Positions 1-8,657 of a stretch of 64,000 nucleotides of DNA are shown here, in pieces (position 1 is the first letter of the stretch; every line of letters starts with the position of its first letter). Below the pieces are notes generated by a model, which saw only the letters and a list, made by a program, of their open reading frames with translations, was not told the origin of the DNA and did no database searches. The position numbers and the translations under genes were made by a program. Origin of the DNA: Cytophagaceae bacterium (GTDB lineage: Bacteria; Bacteroidota; Bacteroidia; Cytophagales; Cyclobacteriaceae); the NCBI GenBank assembly GCA_006969745.1, contig CP030886.1:620001-684000 (forward strand), given 5' to 3'.

Positions 1-530
1 TTCATTTCAGTTTCTACCCACAGTTTGTCATTTCCATAGCTATAGCTGTACAGCAGCTGCTCATATGCATTGCTTACGGAATCAATTTTTGATTTGTATG
101 CAATAGCTGGAAGTGTGTAAATTTCTCTGACATCTTTCCAGAATTCTTTTGCTATTGCGCTTTTTTGTTCCTTATATGAAACGTAATCATATTTTTCTCC
201 ATTTATTTTAAAACTTTCTGCCAAGAAGTTTGAATCAAATTCTATTGAAAGTATATCTCCGGCATTCGCCATAAACATGACGCTTTGATTGTTATAATCC
301 AATGAGTAAGTTGATGAATTATGGATTGGCAAAAATTCAATTTGAACTAAACCGCCATTATCAAATGTGTCAATTGATATTATTTCATCATAGTCCGATA
401 GAGACAAATACCCTGATATTGGCTGATCAATTCTAATTTCAATTTTAATTTGACGCTGATAGTGTTCTTGACAAGAAAATAGGACTGATGTGAAAATTGT
501 CACTAATAAAAATATATTCTTCCCCATCAT
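1..530 (-). CDS. Partial lipoprotein, resembling the N-terminus of a DUF4369/TlpA-type protein
   Basis: An open frame runs leftward from ATG at 530 (or 527) and leaves the window without a stop, so only about 176 residues are visible. The N-terminus is a lipoprotein signal (MMGKNIFLLVTIF, then a lipobox ending SC near residue 20). The visible part is beta-rich and contains a segment like ANAGDILSIEFD, a pattern I associate with the DUF4369 domain that precedes a thioredoxin fold in Bacteroidota TlpA-like proteins. The thioredoxin half would lie outside the window, so this family call is an inference. The gene sits left of the integrated element, in what looks like resident chromosome. Confidence 0.6.
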   Translation of the reverse strand, partial: MMGKNIFLLVTIFTSVLFSCQEHYQRQIKIEIRIDQPISGYLSLSDYDEIISIDTFDNGGLVQIEFLPIHNSSTYSLDYNNQSVMFMANAGDILSIEFDSNFLAESFKINGEKYDYVSYKEQKSAIAKEFWKDVREIYTLPAIAYKSKIDSVSNAYEQLLYSYSYGNDKLWVETEM

Positions 531-680
531 TGTAAAATATTGATCTTTATAATAGGCATAGATTTGTAATCTAAAATGAGGGTTTACTACTTAGGTTCAT
601 TATTACGATTCTTCACATTTTCTAAACAAACCCAGTGATCATCCGCAATATGATTTAGACCTAAGATTATTGTTCAATTA

Positions 681-1640
681 TTATTTTATCCAGTATGGCT
701 GAACATCATCAAAAGAATCGTTGGTCATTTGAACCAATTCTTTAGTATGAAAACTGTATATGAACAACTCATAATCAGATCCGTCATAGACAGAAAACAC
801 TATTCTTGTTCCTGTATTATTCCACGAGGTTCTCATAAAGAATTGGTCTTCTCCACCAGGGTAAAGTCCTACATCCATGGCAAGAACCTGAAAGCTCCTA
901 TCAGCCCTGTCCATAATTCTCAACGAAACTCTTTTCTTATCATTTACAGTTAGCAGAGCGACTTTGGATCCGTCTGGAGAATATGATGGTGCAAAAGCGA
1001 GTTCTGATAAATTCTTTGTAAGACAATAATTTGATCCACTTTCAAGATCATGTTCAATCAAATCTGCCACCTTGCTTCCAGATGAATTATAATCGTATTG
1101 CTCAAATAGTACTTTTGAATCGTACGGTGAGAATACTGGCTTGACTTGGTGAAAATTTGCTTCTGTCAGTTTCCTTAAAAAGTTACCTTCTGAATCGGCT
1201 AAAAAGATTTTTGTGAATCCCCGACCTGGACCGTCTATTTTAGAGTAAACGACATGTTTGCCATTATTTGACCAGCTAGCACTAGTTTCGTATCCTCCCC
1301 CCTTACTGAACCTTCTTATATCGTCACCAAACTGGTTTGATATTCCTAGTTTCCAGCCCCCAAATCTATAAGTAGCAAAAAGCAATTTTTTTCCATCAGG
1401 AGAAAGTGCAACCATATTATCTCCTCTTATTGCATTCTTGGTAAGTTGCTTTATTTCTACACTAGATGGGTTCATTTTGTGAATAGACCTACCTCCTCCA
1501 GATCTGTTAGAGCTAAATAATATTTCTCCAGATTCTAAAAGTGAGTTTTCATATTTAATTCGTGGTGAACGTAATCCGACAGTAACAACAGAAACTACCA
1601 ATAGTAGCGTAGCGATCTCCCATGATTTAGAAATGTACAT
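681..1640 (-). CDS. TolB-like beta-propeller protein (PD40 repeats), membrane anchored
   Basis: 319 residues. An N-terminal hydrophobic segment (about residues 8-24) acts as a signal anchor or uncleaved signal peptide. The rest is built of repeated PD40/WD40-like blades with the signature SPDGKKLLF, SYSPDGSKVALL, FSPYDSKVLFE and SWNNTGTRIVFS. Such propellers in Bacteroidota are periplasmic or surface proteins that bind proteins or glycans; no catalytic residue is visible. A second, longer propeller is encoded at 3758-5521. The ATG at 1640 opens a protein beginning MYISKSW. The next gene in the same direction, an AraC regulator, ends upstream at 1719, leaving a gap of 78 bases, so co-transcription is possible but not shown. 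Confidence 0.75.
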   Translation of the reverse strand: MYISKSWEIATLLLVVSVVTVGLRSPRIKYENSLLESGEILFSSNRSGGGRSIHKMNPSSVEIKQLTKNAIRGDNMVALSPDGKKLLFATYRFGGWKLGISNQFGDDIRRFSKGGGYETSASWSNNGKHVVYSKIDGPGRGFTKIFLADSEGNFLRKLTEANFHQVKPVFSPYDSKVLFEQYDYNSSGSKVADLIEHDLESGSNYCLTKNLSELAFAPSYSPDGSKVALLTVNDKKRVSLRIMDRADRSFQVLAMDVGLYPGGEDQFFMRTSWNNTGTRIVFSVYDGSDYELFIYSFHTKELVQMTNDSFDDVQPYWIK

Positions 1641-1718
1641 AAATTAAGCATCATTTAAGTCGCTTAATTATACGAATCATTAAAACAGTCGAAGTACTTT
1701 ATCATGTTTGCCAACCAC

Positions 1719-2804
1719 TTAACCAACATTGGAAGTCATGCCAGCATCACTAAGTACCTTATTGCGATATTCGGTTGGAGTCTGGCCTGTAATTCGTTTG
1801 AAAGAGGTATTAAATGAAGATTTACTGTTAAATCCTACTTCGTACATAACTTCAAAAATTCGGATATCCCTTTTGGCATCATTCAAAATTTCAATTGCAT
1901 GATCCACACGATATGAATTAACATATTCATTGAAATTCTGCTTTTCTCGTTCATTGATTGCCTGAGAGATAAATCTCTTGTTTATACCAATTTCATTTGA
2001 CAGCACACTTAATTTCAATTCAGAGTCTAGATAAGGCATCTCTTCAGTCATGTATAGATTTACCTTCTCAATGATTTTAATGGTTTCTTCCTCGCTTAAA
2101 CCATTGTATACATATTTATTTGGATGAAGGATCACATCTTTTATACTCTTCAGATCTACGAACATTGATGGATGAGACATTGCTGTATATACCATACCTG
2201 TCACAAAAAATAAGATATAGAGAGATTCGAATATATTCAGGAGTTGGGCAATTAGCGTTTTTCCAGAAGAATAGCTAAAGAGAACAATTAGATGAAAGCT
2301 CGTAATTACCAGAAAGGAGAATATCAAATAATACAACCACCTCGAATTCGATGAATTTTTGTGGTTTTTAATAGAAAGTAATGAAAGTATAAGTAGTACC
2401 AGTAATGAACCATATATAGGCAATGATGCCCATGTATCTATGTAGGTGTCAGCAGATGATTCTCGATGAAGCTTATCTGTAAAGACCCACAATATAAGAG
2501 GGTATAAGGGTACGATTAGATAAAACCAATAACCTGTTTTGAATCTTCCTGTAAAGAACTTAGTGTATAAAAATATAAGAGGACCATATGACGCTAGAAG
2601 AATCCAGCTAAGCACATATCCTTCATAATTATTAATAATTCTACCTAAAATAAGGTTGATAAAATGTAAGCCTAAAACAACGGTGAAAGCTATCAGCGTT
2701 TTGGTTTTAGCGTCTTTCATTCCTTTTGACAGAAGGAAATAAGCAAAAAGAAAACTCTGAATTGACACCATCGCCAAGATTGCAACTATGACGCTGTTTA
2801 TCAT
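1719..2804 (-). CDS. AraC family regulator with N-terminal multi-pass membrane domain
   Basis: 361 residues. The first roughly 215 residues form about seven hydrophobic helices, followed by a linker and a C-terminal AraC DNA-binding domain (about residues 250-350). The second helix-turn-helix reads IFEVMYEVGFNSKSSFNTSF and is followed by RITGQTPTEYRN, the typical end of the family. This architecture is common in Bacteroidota, where the membrane part probably senses a signal and the cytoplasmic part regulates nearby genes. It is divergent from the gene at 2936, with about 130 bases between the starts, and so may control it. A paralogue with the same design lies at 7304-8413. The ligand is unknown. 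Confidence 0.85.
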   Translation of the reverse strand: MINSVIVAILAMVSIQSFLFAYFLLSKGMKDAKTKTLIAFTVVLGLHFINLILGRIINNYEGYVLSWILLASYGPLIFLYTKFFTGRFKTGYWFYLIVPLYPLILWVFTDKLHRESSADTYIDTWASLPIYGSLLVLLILSLLSIKNHKNSSNSRWLYYLIFSFLVITSFHLIVLFSYSSGKTLIAQLLNIFESLYILFFVTGMVYTAMSHPSMFVDLKSIKDVILHPNKYVYNGLSEEETIKIIEKVNLYMTEEMPYLDSELKLSVLSNEIGINKRFISQAINEREKQNFNEYVNSYRVDHAIEILNDAKRDIRIFEVMYEVGFNSKSSFNTSFKRITGQTPTEYRNKVLSDAGMTSNVG

Positions 2805-2935
2805 TTGGTCGATTCTATTTTAAATCATATACGAATAAAAGGATAAAAGTTCTAAGGTTCAAAAACATCTTTTTATACCTCTCATAAGTTTCATACCTGT
2901 AATTTGAAGTCATATTAAATTTCAATTATGTGTCC

Positions 2936-3664
2936 ATGCAATTACTCAAAAAAATTATACTATTATCAATTGTACCAATTCTTTGCAATTCAACTACCGC
3001 ACAAACTTCCTGGATAGATCCCAGCGTCATCCAATCTAATTTCGAATCTTGTTCTTACAAGTTCGACATGCTTAACAACCAGGGGGAAACCGTCGGAACA
3101 TGGAGACTAGCGCTATACCTTGAAGACGGCCTTATCACAATATCAGATACATCATTAATGACCAATGTGCTTGAAGAAGTACTCGTCCAAAAAACAGACC
3201 TAAAGACACTTCAGTTGATATCCATTGATCTTGAGATGGCAAGCAGTGTATCCAGACTAACTACTAATTTCAAATGGAATAACGATAAATATAACGGTCA
3301 GTATAATTTAGAAAGAGGCGACTCAACCATTACTATTCCATTGACTAATAATCTTGTAGACGCAGAAATAACTAGGTTGGAAGTATTTGCTTATATCAAT
3401 TTACTTCCGATTGAAAAGGTAGAAACTGATAATCTTAAAGTCTTTTCTGCTACTTCGAATAAGGTTTTAGACATGAAAATATCACTTCTTGGAGAAGAAG
3501 ATATTTCTGTTCCTGCAGGCGATTTTCAAACACATAAGATAGAAATGAGGACTGAGTCATTAACCAATATTGTTTATGTAAGTAAGGAGAATCCAAGGAT
3601 TGTTCGAGTAGATGTTGAAGGCATGGATTTAAGAATGGAGTTGGTGGCATTTAGAGCCCAATAG
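2936..3664 (+). CDS. Secreted DUF3108-like protein
   Basis: Reading from ATG at 2936 gives about 242 residues with a clean signal peptide (MQLLKKIILLSIVPIL, cleavage after TAQ); an upstream GTG at 2930 adds only two residues and is less likely. The mature part is beta-rich, with a block near the C-terminus, EEDISVPAGDFQTHKIEM, resembling the VPAG-F-T region of DUF3108/lipocalin-like periplasmic proteins. Its function is not known. It is divergent from the AraC gene at 1719-2804 and is followed after 93 bases by the TolB-like lipoprotein, in the same direction, so the pair may be co-expressed. Confidence 0.6.
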   Translation: MQLLKKIILLSIVPILCNSTTAQTSWIDPSVIQSNFESCSYKFDMLNNQGETVGTWRLALYLEDGLITISDTSLMTNVLEEVLVQKTDLKTLQLISIDLEMASSVSRLTTNFKWNNDKYNGQYNLERGDSTITIPLTNNLVDAEITRLEVFAYINLLPIEKVETDNLKVFSATSNKVLDMKISLLGEEDISVPAGDFQTHKIEMRTESLTNIVYVSKENPRIVRVDVEGMDLRMELVAFRAQ

Positions 3665-3757
3665 TCAATATGGCCAATGGAACTAAAAATGGTCATGAAT
3701 CATCTTTGAAAACCACCTGAACTTACAGCTCACGTTAATGTCTCGAAACAAGTCATT

Positions 3758-5521
3758 ATGAAAGTAAAAATCAATCTCCATGCAATTCTAATCACCTTGA
3801 TTGCATTGGGCTGCTCTAAAAAATCAGAACAAGATGTGGAAGAAATCAAACCGTGGGATTACAAACCATTATATAGAAGTACGGAAGATGCTGCTCCACG
3901 ATGGACTGAAGATGGTAGAATCCTATTTTACTCCTATCGATTTAATCATTCTGCAGAAATTATGTCAATGAGCGCAGACGGCTCAAGGTTAGAACGGATT
4001 ACAAATGATGAGACGGATCAATGGTGGCCTGACATGTCACCAACTGATCAGTCGATTGTTTTTACTTCCGATCAGGACATTACTAAAAAATTTAACGGTG
4101 GTAATCTGTATTTGCTAAATCTAGAAACAAAAGAAAAAAAGCAGTTGACACATACTGGTGAGGGGATATGGAATACCAATCCAATTTTTTCTCCAGATGG
4201 ACATTGGATTGTTTACAATCATGACTGGAGAGGACGTGATGGGGATGCCGAGATTTTCAAAATAAATCCTGACGGAACAGAAAACATAAATCTTACTGAT
4301 AATGCGTATAATGACTCATATCCATCATGGTCTCCAAATGGGGATAGAATTGCCTATGTAACAACTGTCGAAGAAACTGCACAGTTGATGCTAATGAAAA
4401 GTGATGGTACAGGTAAGGAATTGGCGTATTCATTTGAAAAAGGTAGCATTTACAGTACTAGTTGGGTCGCCGATGATGAACTAATCATTACACTTGAGTA
4501 TCCTGATATCCCAGCTCAGGTGGTTTCGGTTAACCTTGGAACAAAAGAATTAAAAACATTAACCACCAATGCACATGGAGATTATTTTGCTGATTACTCT
4601 TCTATACATCAAAAAATAGTCTTTACGTCTCGGAGGAACGGGCAAAACGATGTTTTCACAATCGACGCTGATGGTAGCAATCCAACAAACCTAACGCTAT
4701 TGGCTTCTTATAATCAAAAGCCGTCTGCTTCAGAAGATGGTAAAATCGTGCTATTTGTTTCTAGAAGAGATGGAAATCAAGATATTTTTCAAATGACAGA
4801 AGATGCATCTGACATTCAAAACATAACTTCTTCAAAGGCTATTGAAAACTATCCAAAAATATCTCCTGATGAATCAAGTGTGCTCTTTTCTAAACTTAAC
4901 AAAGAGCAGAATAATGAAATTTGGATCAAAGAACTTAAGACAGGTGACTCTTATTCCTTGATTGCAGACAACTTTGACAATGATGAACCATGTTGGAGTA
5001 CGGGTGCAAATAAAATTGCATTTAGATCTAATCGAGATGGAAACGATGAAATCTATGAATACAATTTGGAAACTTCTGAACTGACCCGCTTGACAAACAC
5101 ACCAAATGTGTCGGAATCTAATCCATCTTATTCCCCTGATAAAGAATCCATAGCTTTTATCAGCTCTGGAGCCAAAACAGGTATTGTAGTTCTAAATCGA
5201 AATAGTCTCGAAACTAATTACCTGACACCTGAGGAATCAACAGATGTGTTTCCGGCCTGGAGTCCAAAAGGTGACAAAATTGTTTTTTCGTCCAGAGTAG
5301 AAAATGGATTTGACTTATACATCATGAACAAAGATGGATCGGAAAGAAAACAAATAACTGATTTAAAAGAATACAACAACTTTTATCCTGTTTGGGCTGC
5401 AAATGATGTCATTTATTTTGAATCCAATATGGATACTCGATATCAAATTTTCTCAATCAATATCGAAGGTGATAAGTTGAGACGAATTAGTCATTTGGGT
5501 CAAATGAATAGAAAACTTTGA
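3758..5521 (+). CDS. TolB-like beta-propeller lipoprotein
   Basis: 587 residues. The N-terminus is a lipoprotein signal (hydrophobic core, then LIALGCSKKS, Cys near residue 19). The remainder is a long series of PD40/TolB blades, recognisable by repeated motifs such as FSPDGHWIVYN, WSPNGDRIAYV, FTSRRNGQNDVF and WSPKGDKIVFSS, enough for two propellers. These fold modules bind other proteins, peptides or glycans at the outer membrane; no enzyme motif is visible. It follows the DUF3108-like gene and is followed by a secreted hydrolase after about 75 bases, so 2936-6926 may be one transcription unit. Confidence 0.8.
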   Translation: MKVKINLHAILITLIALGCSKKSEQDVEEIKPWDYKPLYRSTEDAAPRWTEDGRILFYSYRFNHSAEIMSMSADGSRLERITNDETDQWWPDMSPTDQSIVFTSDQDITKKFNGGNLYLLNLETKEKKQLTHTGEGIWNTNPIFSPDGHWIVYNHDWRGRDGDAEIFKINPDGTENINLTDNAYNDSYPSWSPNGDRIAYVTTVEETAQLMLMKSDGTGKELAYSFEKGSIYSTSWVADDELIITLEYPDIPAQVVSVNLGTKELKTLTTNAHGDYFADYSSIHQKIVFTSRRNGQNDVFTIDADGSNPTNLTLLASYNQKPSASEDGKIVLFVSRRDGNQDIFQMTEDASDIQNITSSKAIENYPKISPDESSVLFSKLNKEQNNEIWIKELKTGDSYSLIADNFDNDEPCWSTGANKIAFRSNRDGNDEIYEYNLETSELTRLTNTPNVSESNPSYSPDKESIAFISSGAKTGIVVLNRNSLETNYLTPEESTDVFPAWSPKGDKIVFSSRVENGFDLYIMNKDGSERKQITDLKEYNNFYPVWAANDVIYFESNMDTRYQIFSINIEGDKLRRISHLGQMNRKL

Positions 5522-5597
5522 ATCGAAAAATAGTGGCATAGGTCGTTCATTAAAATTATTGAGTAATTATTGAGTTTTGATTTCTGCTTTTTTTGAT

Positions 5598-6926
5598 ATG
5601 AAAATGATTAAATGTATACTGACGATTTTTTCCCTTTTATATCTCAACTGTCAGCCATTTGCTCAAACAGACGAGGAAGTTTTCCAAATGTATTGGACTT
5701 CTAAAGATCAAAACGTACGAAAAAGTCTGGAGCCTAAAATCCAAGGACTAGGGTTCAGTTTTGACAGTCTTTATTCTAAACTAAAAAATGGACGCAAGTA
5801 TTCTGATAATGTGCCCAAGGGAAAATTGATTCGAACTCACAAAATTCAAGGAAAAAATCATCATTACATGATTTTTGTTCCTTCAAACTACAACCCGAAA
5901 TACCGTTATCCAATTCTCTGGGATTTGCACGGTGGTATGGGGCAGCCTGAATGGAAGAAGCCGGACGGGAGCTGGTCTGGTTATGGTAAAGTTACAACAG
6001 AAGAATATCGATCCAATTTGATCACTGTCGTCCCCGCGGGTTGGTGGGGATCTATGTGGTGGGAGAATAGTCAGGTGGAGAATTTTAGGAAAATACTAGA
6101 CGAAGTAAAAAGCACCTGGAACATTAACGAAAATCGAGTTTTTATAAATGGTAATTCAGATGGTGCAATAGCTACGTGGTTCTATGCTTTTAGATATCCC
6201 GATCCATGGGCTTTCTATTTTGGTTATGTAGGGTTTCCAGCACGATTAACGAATAACTACTTGAGGCCAGACGGGCAAATGCATCTTTCCAATTTAGAAG
6301 GCCAAAATTTCCGTCTTATCAACGGGGTTAAAGATCAGATAGTCAACATTGATGTGATGAGAAAGTACCTGAAGCTATTTGAAAATATTGACGTGAACAT
6401 AGACTATGATGAGCACGCAAATGATGGGCATGACCTGAGACTAACAAAAGATGAGAAAGAGGATTTTGGTATCTGGCTTAGAAGATATGTTAGGGATCCC
6501 TTACCAGACAAACTATCTTGGGCAACTGAAAGAACAGATAGGTATAATCGACATTACTGGATAATCATTGAGGAATTATTTCCGAGTCACCCAATAGACA
6601 AATCCAATATTCTACCTAGAATTTATGGAAAAAATGTTCACTCCTCACCTCCCCCACCTGCTAAATCGTGGGGTCAACTAAAGGTTAACAGAAAGGGTAA
6701 TACCATAGAAGTTAAAGCAACTGGAGTGAAGCAGTTCAAGTTACTACTCTCTCCAGAAGATTTTGATCTTGATTCATCAATTTCAATCATTGTTAATGGC
6801 AAGAATATTGTAAATAAGAAAGTAGAAAAAAGTATTGAAACCTTACTAAAATGGCACACCATAGACAATGATAGGGAAATGCTTTTTGCTGCTGAAATGG
6901 TCATTAATGTAGTCAGAGATAACTAG
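5598..6926 (+). CDS. Secreted alpha/beta hydrolase (feruloyl esterase/PHB depolymerase-like)
   Basis: From ATG at 5598 this is 442 residues with a signal peptide ending near PFAQ; an upstream TTG at 5577 would add seven residues ahead of the hydrophobic core and is less likely. The fold is alpha/beta hydrolase: an oxyanion-type strand YPILWDLHGGMGQ, a nucleophile elbow INGNSDGAIATW (Ser near residue 187) and a late His in DEHANDGHDLRL. The layout resembles secreted esterases of the PHB depolymerase/feruloyl esterase group. The last 100 residues form an extra beta-rich segment of unknown role. The substrate cannot be named. Confidence 0.7.
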   Translation: MKMIKCILTIFSLLYLNCQPFAQTDEEVFQMYWTSKDQNVRKSLEPKIQGLGFSFDSLYSKLKNGRKYSDNVPKGKLIRTHKIQGKNHHYMIFVPSNYNPKYRYPILWDLHGGMGQPEWKKPDGSWSGYGKVTTEEYRSNLITVVPAGWWGSMWWENSQVENFRKILDEVKSTWNINENRVFINGNSDGAIATWFYAFRYPDPWAFYFGYVGFPARLTNNYLRPDGQMHLSNLEGQNFRLINGVKDQIVNIDVMRKYLKLFENIDVNIDYDEHANDGHDLRLTKDEKEDFGIWLRRYVRDPLPDKLSWATERTDRYNRHYWIIIEELFPSHPIDKSNILPRIYGKNVHSSPPPPAKSWGQLKVNRKGNTIEVKATGVKQFKLLLSPEDFDLDSSISIIVNGKNIVNKKVEKSIETLLKWHTIDNDREMLFAAEMVINVVRDN

Positions 6927-6961
6927 ACAGCACTAGCTCCTAAAAATTTTTTTAATAAAAA

Positions 6962-6983
6962 AAGGGCCGACTTCTCGGCCCTT
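6962..6983. terminator. Hairpin terminator downstream of the hydrolase gene
   Basis: A perfect stem AAGGGCCGA/TCGGCCCTT with a CTTC loop, preceded by an A/T-rich tract. The T tract is on the minus-strand reading, but the position, 35 bases after the hydrolase stop, fits an end for that transcript. The rest of 6927-7303 shows no gene and nothing else I can name. Confidence 0.6.
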
Positions 6984-7303
6984 AACTTCTAGGTTTAACT
7001 AAAAGTATGAAGAGGATCTTTAAAATGACTTACTAAGAACGACTTTTTTAGATATTCAACTCCAGTTCATTCATTGCTCCAGCTCATTCATATTTTGATG
7101 AAACAAGTTTATAATCAAATCAAATCATTAAGGTTCATTTGAAGAATATTGAACTAAAAGATCGGCTATACAGAATTGACAAATTATTGAACAAAAACCT
7201 TAAAAGGTTCAATTACATGATTATGAACCTTTTACACAGCCCAATGATCAGGGTACCCGTTCAAGATCTGTTATACAAATGAATTTAACCTGTAAATCTA
7301 TAA

Positions 7304-8413
7304 ATGAGTCGTTCCGGAATTCTTGAAATACTTGAAATTATAGTGAGCTCCCACTTACTCCTTTTAGGTGGGTATTTGATTAGAGAAAAGAATCGTCGAA
7401 ATGTTGGCGTCAAATATCTTGGCGTATTTCTTTTACTTTTTGGGATTCATTACCTCTTTATTTCATTAAATAAGAATGAATTCTTCAGATCTATTTCAAT
7501 AATTGAGCTCTGGTTTGATTTAAAACTATGGGCAGTGGTCACCTTCTCACTAGGCCCAATACTTCTCATAACAACCCAATCATATGCATACGAAGATTTT
7601 AAATTATCAAAATGGCATCTTTTGCACTTCGCAGGGTACACAATTCCGCTATTTCATTATACAAATCCAGAATTTATGGCTGGTAAAACTTTAACCGACT
7701 GGACTTACCTAGGAATAACATCTGAACTACACAACTTGTCTTATTCTATTATATCTCTGGTACTCACAATAAAACTTAAAAAAGATGAATTCCAAAATCA
7801 AAGGAGATTGTTACTTCATCTCAATCTCACCTATCTAATACTTGTTACAGCCTGGATCACCTTTGAATTGGTTCGATTTCACGGATGGACAAACAATATA
7901 ATGATCGAAATCACATTCATAATACTATTACTTTTCCTTGCTGATGGCCTTATCATCATTTGCTGGAAATATCCGGACACCATAGTAAATAGTAAATACA
8001 TAAGATCCCGTTTAAAGGAATGGACTTCAGAAAAATATCAGGATTCTCGTGTGGAAGACAACTATGCGAGCATTATACTTGACTCCCTTAAAAAACATAT
8101 TGAGTATGAAAAACTCTACACAAATTCAGAGTTGAAATTGAATTCCGTCTCAGAAGTATTAGGTTTTCCGTCTAAAGATATTTCTCAGGTTGTAAATGTG
8201 CACCTATCAAAGTCATTCAATGAATATTTAAATAATTTGAGAATTAGGGAAGCTTCTCGTTTACTCACGGAAAAGAGTGAGTTAAACGTTATGGAGGTGA
8301 TGTATCAGATTGGTTTTAATTCCAAATCACTATTCTTCAAATACTTTAAGCAAGAATATGGAATGACTCCATTCCAATATAAAAAACTCGTTAATACATT
8401 GGAAGAAAGATAG
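7304..8413 (+). CDS. AraC family regulator with N-terminal multi-pass membrane domain
   Basis: 369 residues with the same layout as the regulator at 1719-2804: about seven hydrophobic helices over residues 1-220, then a linker and an AraC-type DNA-binding domain at the C-terminus. The second recognition region reads VMEVMYQIGFNSKSLFFKYF and the family tail reads YGMTPFQYKKLV. It probably couples a membrane signal to transcription. It is the last gene before the attachment-site copy at 8517 and so appears to be the last resident gene left of the integrated element. Its target is not evident. Confidence 0.85.
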   Translation: MSRSGILEILEIIVSSHLLLLGGYLIREKNRRNVGVKYLGVFLLLFGIHYLFISLNKNEFFRSISIIELWFDLKLWAVVTFSLGPILLITTQSYAYEDFKLSKWHLLHFAGYTIPLFHYTNPEFMAGKTLTDWTYLGITSELHNLSYSIISLVLTIKLKKDEFQNQRRLLLHLNLTYLILVTAWITFELVRFHGWTNNIMIEITFIILLLFLADGLIIICWKYPDTIVNSKYIRSRLKEWTSEKYQDSRVEDNYASIILDSLKKHIEYEKLYTNSELKLNSVSEVLGFPSKDISQVVNVHLSKSFNEYLNNLRIREASRLLTEKSELNVMEVMYQIGFNSKSLFFKYFKQEYGMTPFQYKKLVNTLEER

Positions 8414-8488
8414 CTGTTTCACTAAGCATAGTATTAAGTCCTTCCATGTTGATTCCTTCAATTAAAGTAACTCGATATATTAAACAAA

Positions 8489-8516
8489 AAAAAGCCACTC
8501 AGTTGAGTGGCTTTTT
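8489..8516 (-). terminator. Hairpin terminator next to the left attachment site
   Basis: Stem AAAAAGCCACTCA/TGAGTGGCTTTTT with a two-base GT gap at the apex. Read leftward it follows directly on the tRNA-Glu 3' end copy at 8517-8533 and continues into a T-rich tract, so it fits the original terminator of the tRNA-Glu gene, separated from it by the insertion. Read rightward it would also end the AraC gene at 7304-8413. Confidence 0.75.
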
Positions 8517-8533
8517 GCAGTCCGTAGGGGAAT
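8517..8533. repeat. Left attachment site (copy of tRNA-Glu 3' end)
   Basis: GCAGTCCGTAGGGGAAT, identical over 17 bases to 63944-63960, where it forms the acceptor and part of the T arm of tRNA-Glu. No tRNA body is present here, only the 3' end. An integrase gene starts 122 bases to the right. This is the classical signature of site-specific integration into a tRNA gene. Confidence 0.85.
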
Positions 8534-8634
8534 AGTAAAGTACAATCCTATTTTACAAAATATTACTCAATTTAACTGAAATAGCATTTTTTAAAAATGC
8601 CTTATTGGTATAATACAATATATTATACTATTTT

Positions 8635-8657
8635 ACGACAGTAATAGCGACAGTAAT
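8635..8657 (+). repeat. Tandem CGACAGT repeats at the integrase start (likely arm-type sites)
   Basis: Two tandem units, each containing CGACAGTAAT, the second running into the integrase start codon at 8656. A near-identical pair occurs at 63878-63900 and single units at 10165-10174 and 60408-60417, all in the same orientation. Binding by the integrase or excisionase here could also repress the integrase gene. The tract 8534-8634 between the attachment site and these repeats is AT-rich and holds a small GCATTTTT/AAAAATGC hairpin. Confidence 0.6.
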
